From: an uncultured Oxalobacteraceae bacterium
GTDB lineage: Bacteria > Pseudomonadota > Gammaproteobacteria > Burkholderiales > Burkholderiaceae
Assembly: GCA_946479255.1 (NCBI GenBank)
Contig: CAMLFK010000104.1
Span: forward strand, 1-15,425
Length of the DNA stretch: 15,425 nt
Direction: 5' to 3'
Made by a program: the position numbers and the translations under genes
The notes under the pieces: model-generated
Database searches by the model: none
Told to the model about the DNA's origin: nothing
The model's input: only the letters and a program-made list of their open reading frames with translations
Shown here: positions 13,826 to 15,425 of the stretch, in pieces
Numbering within the stretch: position 1 is the stretch's first letter
How the letters are laid out: every line of letters starts with the position of its first letter

Positions 13826-14392
13826 ATGAAAGCGATCTTCCTGGACAAGGACGGCACGCTGGTCGACGATGTGCCCTATAACGTCGAGCCGCGCCACATT
13901 GCGCTGTGCAGCGGCGCCGGCCCCGCAATGCGGCTGATGGTCCAGCTCGATTATCGCCTGTTTGTCGTCAGCAATCAGGATGGCGTTGCCAAGGGCCTGT
14001 TCCCGCTCTCGGCCCTGGAACAGGTGCACCATCGCCTGAACGACTTGCTGTTCCGTGAACAGGTGCAGCTCGACGGCTTCTACTATTGCCCGCATCATCC
14101 CGAGGCCAAGCTCGCGCAGTATGCGCAGCAATGCGTATGCCGCAAGCCCAGGCCCGGCCTGCTGCTGCAAGCGGCCAGCGAGCACGCCATCGACCTGTCG
14201 GCATCGTGGATGATCGGTGACATCCTTCACGACGTTGAAGCGGGCAACCGCGCCGGCTGCCGGACGCTGCTGGTTGACAAAGGCAACGAAACCGAATGGC
14301 GGCTGGGGCCGCACCGGGTACCCACGCGCATCGTGCCGGACCTGTATGCCGCGGCGGCGGCAATCGCTGCCGCCGATGGGGTGCGCCTGTGA
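13826..14392 (+). CDS. GmhB-like HAD phosphatase (heptose 1,7-bisphosphate 7-phosphatase family)
   Basis: A 188-aa HAD-superfamily subclass IIIA phosphatase. The nucleophile motif is FLDKDGTLVDD (5-15; D7 nucleophile, D9 acid/base), motif II is SNQDGV (49-54), motif III is CRKPRPG (105-111) and motif IV is MIGDILHDVEAG (129-140; D132). The four zinc ligands typical of GmhB are present: C88, H90, C103 and C105. GmhB removes the 7-phosphate of D-glycero-manno-heptose 1,7-bisphosphate during synthesis of ADP- or GDP-heptose; HisB-N histidinol phosphatases share the fold. ATG 13826 is 2 nt past the dehydrogenase stop; a GTG at 13820 overlapping that stop is an alternative start. The gene overlaps the next GT9 by 4 nt. 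Location beside GT9 genes favours a heptose role in this cluster over histidine synthesis. I left the symbol blank because it may be a paralogue. Confidence 0.87.
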   Translation: MKAIFLDKDGTLVDDVPYNVEPRHIALCSGAGPAMRLMVQLDYRLFVVSNQDGVAKGLFPLSALEQVHHRLNDLLFREQVQLDGFYYCPHHPEAKLAQYAQQCVCRKPRPGLLLQAASEHAIDLSASWMIGDILHDVEAGNRAGCRTLLVDKGNETEWRLGPHRVPTRIVPDLYAAAAAIAAADGVRL

Positions 14393-15425
14393 TACGCGCT
14401 ACGCCCGCCGCTTGGCGCGCGGCGCGCAATATCCTGTGCGTCCGGCTCGACGCGCTCGGCGACGTGCTGATGTGCACGCCGGCGATGCGCGCGCTGCGGC
14501 ATGCTCACCCGGACCGCCGGCTGACCTTGTGGTCCTCACCCGCCGGTGCGCGCGCGGCCCCCTTCATCGACGAAGTCGATGACGTCATCGCTTACGAAGC
14601 GCCCTGGATGAAACACAGCGCCGCGCACGGCGCCGGCCACGACGACAGCATGGTCCAGGTGCTGGCTGCGCCCCGCTTCGATGCGGCGGTGATCTTCACC
14701 TCATACAGCCAGAGCGCATTGCCGTCTGCGCTGGCATGCCACCTGGCCGGCATTCCCTTGCGCATCGCGCACTGCAGGGAAAATCCCTATCGGCTGCTGT
14801 CGGACTGGGTGCCCGATCCCGAGCCGGATCGTCTCATCAGGCATGAAGTGCAGCGCCAGCTCGACCTGGTGGCGCAGCTTGGATGCGAAGCGGCTGGAGC
14901 GGGGCTTTCCTTTCGCGTGCGCAAGCCGGATTGCGACATGGTCAGTGCGCTGCTCCACGCTTGCGGCATCGGGCACGGCCAGCGCTGGGTGCTGATGCAC
15001 CCGGGCGCCAGCGCGGCGTCGCGCCGCTACCCGCCCATGCATTGGGCCGAGCTCATCCGCACGCTGGTCACCGGGCACGAGCTTGCCGTCGTGCTGACGG
15101 GCGAACGGCATGAACGGCCTCTGGTCGAACAGATCCGCGCCGCCTGCCGGGTGCCGACCCACTCATTTGCCGGGGCACTCGATCTGGGCGAGCTGGGCGC
15201 GGCCATCAGCCTGGCCAGCGTGGTGGTGTCCAACAACACCGGCCCGGCGCACATCGCCGCAGCCCTCGGCACGCCGCAGGTAACAATTTACGCCCTGACC
15301 AACCCCCAGCACACCCCCTGGCAAGGCCGGAGCCAGGTACTGAGCCACGACGTGCCCTGCCGCTTTTGCTACAAGAGCGACTGCCCGCAAGGGCATCATG
15401 ACTGCCTTGAAAAATTGCCGCCGCA
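14389..15425 (+). CDS. Glycosyltransferase family 9 (heptosyltransferase-like), partial at window edge
   Basis: Starting at GTG 14389, inside a GTGA overlap with the phosphatase stop, the frame is open for 345 codons to the window end, so the stop is not seen. Motifs match GT9: ILCVRLDALGDVLMCTPAMR (15-34), HPGASAASRRYPPMHWAEL (204-222), SNNTGPAHIAAALGTP (281-296) and TPW (309-311). A Cys/His tail C324-x2-C327-x4-C332-x3-H336-x2-C339 parallels that of the other GT9 in this cluster. Most GT9 enzymes are 330-400 aa, so little is missing. It probably transfers a heptose or other nucleotide-activated sugar at the cytoplasmic membrane face. The tight overlap with the GmhB-like phosphatase suggests that donor supply and transfer are co-produced. 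The two GT9 proteins are clearly divergent, so they likely have different acceptors and are not a recent duplication. Confidence 0.88.
   Translation, partial: MIRATPAAWRAARNILCVRLDALGDVLMCTPAMRALRHAHPDRRLTLWSSPAGARAAPFIDEVDDVIAYEAPWMKHSAAHGAGHDDSMVQVLAAPRFDAAVIFTSYSQSALPSALACHLAGIPLRIAHCRENPYRLLSDWVPDPEPDRLIRHEVQRQLDLVAQLGCEAAGAGLSFRVRKPDCDMVSALLHACGIGHGQRWVLMHPGASAASRRYPPMHWAELIRTLVTGHELAVVLTGERHERPLVEQIRAACRVPTHSFAGALDLGELGAAISLASVVVSNNTGPAHIAAALGTPQVTIYALTNPQHTPWQGRSQVLSHDVPCRFCYKSDCPQGHHDCLEKLPP

Overview
The window is about 15.4 kb of GC-rich chromosome from a betaproteobacterium, most likely an Oxalobacteraceae member of the Massilia type. The placement is an inference from the DUF2863 gene, the form of the aconitase tail and the composition; I could not run any search. 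I see no mobile element, CRISPR array, tRNA or rRNA gene.

Left part (1-3367): housekeeping genes. The last codons of aconitase (acnA) end in a textbook intrinsic terminator. A DUF2863 gene follows on the + strand. Facing it on the - strand is a two-gene unit, an M14 cytosolic-type carboxypeptidase followed after 2 nt by a CYTH-domain protein. A 9-bp hairpin lies where DUF2863 and CYTH converge.

Middle (3368-4482): two small, extremely hydrophilic proteins lacking Cys and Trp, divergently transcribed from a 338-bp gap. One is a KGG-motif stress protein with its own terminator. The other is a 160-aa Gly/Gln/Asn/Ser-rich protein that I do not recognise. The gap holds several copies of the pentamer GCCAG in both orientations.

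Right part (4479-15425, continuing past the edge): a saccharide biosynthesis cluster in two divergent arms. The - arm has a NodU/CmcH-family O-carbamoyltransferase coupled to a family 9 glycosyltransferase (GT9). The + arm has an Atm1/HMT-type ABC exporter, a membrane-anchored GT2, a short GT-B glycosyltransferase, a GT4, a short-chain dehydrogenase with a disordered N-terminal extension, a GmhB-like heptose-bisphosphate phosphatase and a second GT9 cut by the window edge. Two GT9 enzymes (the heptosyltransferase family), a GmhB-like phosphatase and a carbamoyltransferase together suggest a heptose-containing, carbamoylated glycan or glycoconjugate. The closest known parallel is the 7-O-carbamoyl-heptose of the Pseudomonas aeruginosa LPS core. 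The product, and whether it is core LPS, capsule, glycolipid or a small secreted glycoside, cannot be read from the window. This cluster is the best candidate here for an undescribed system.
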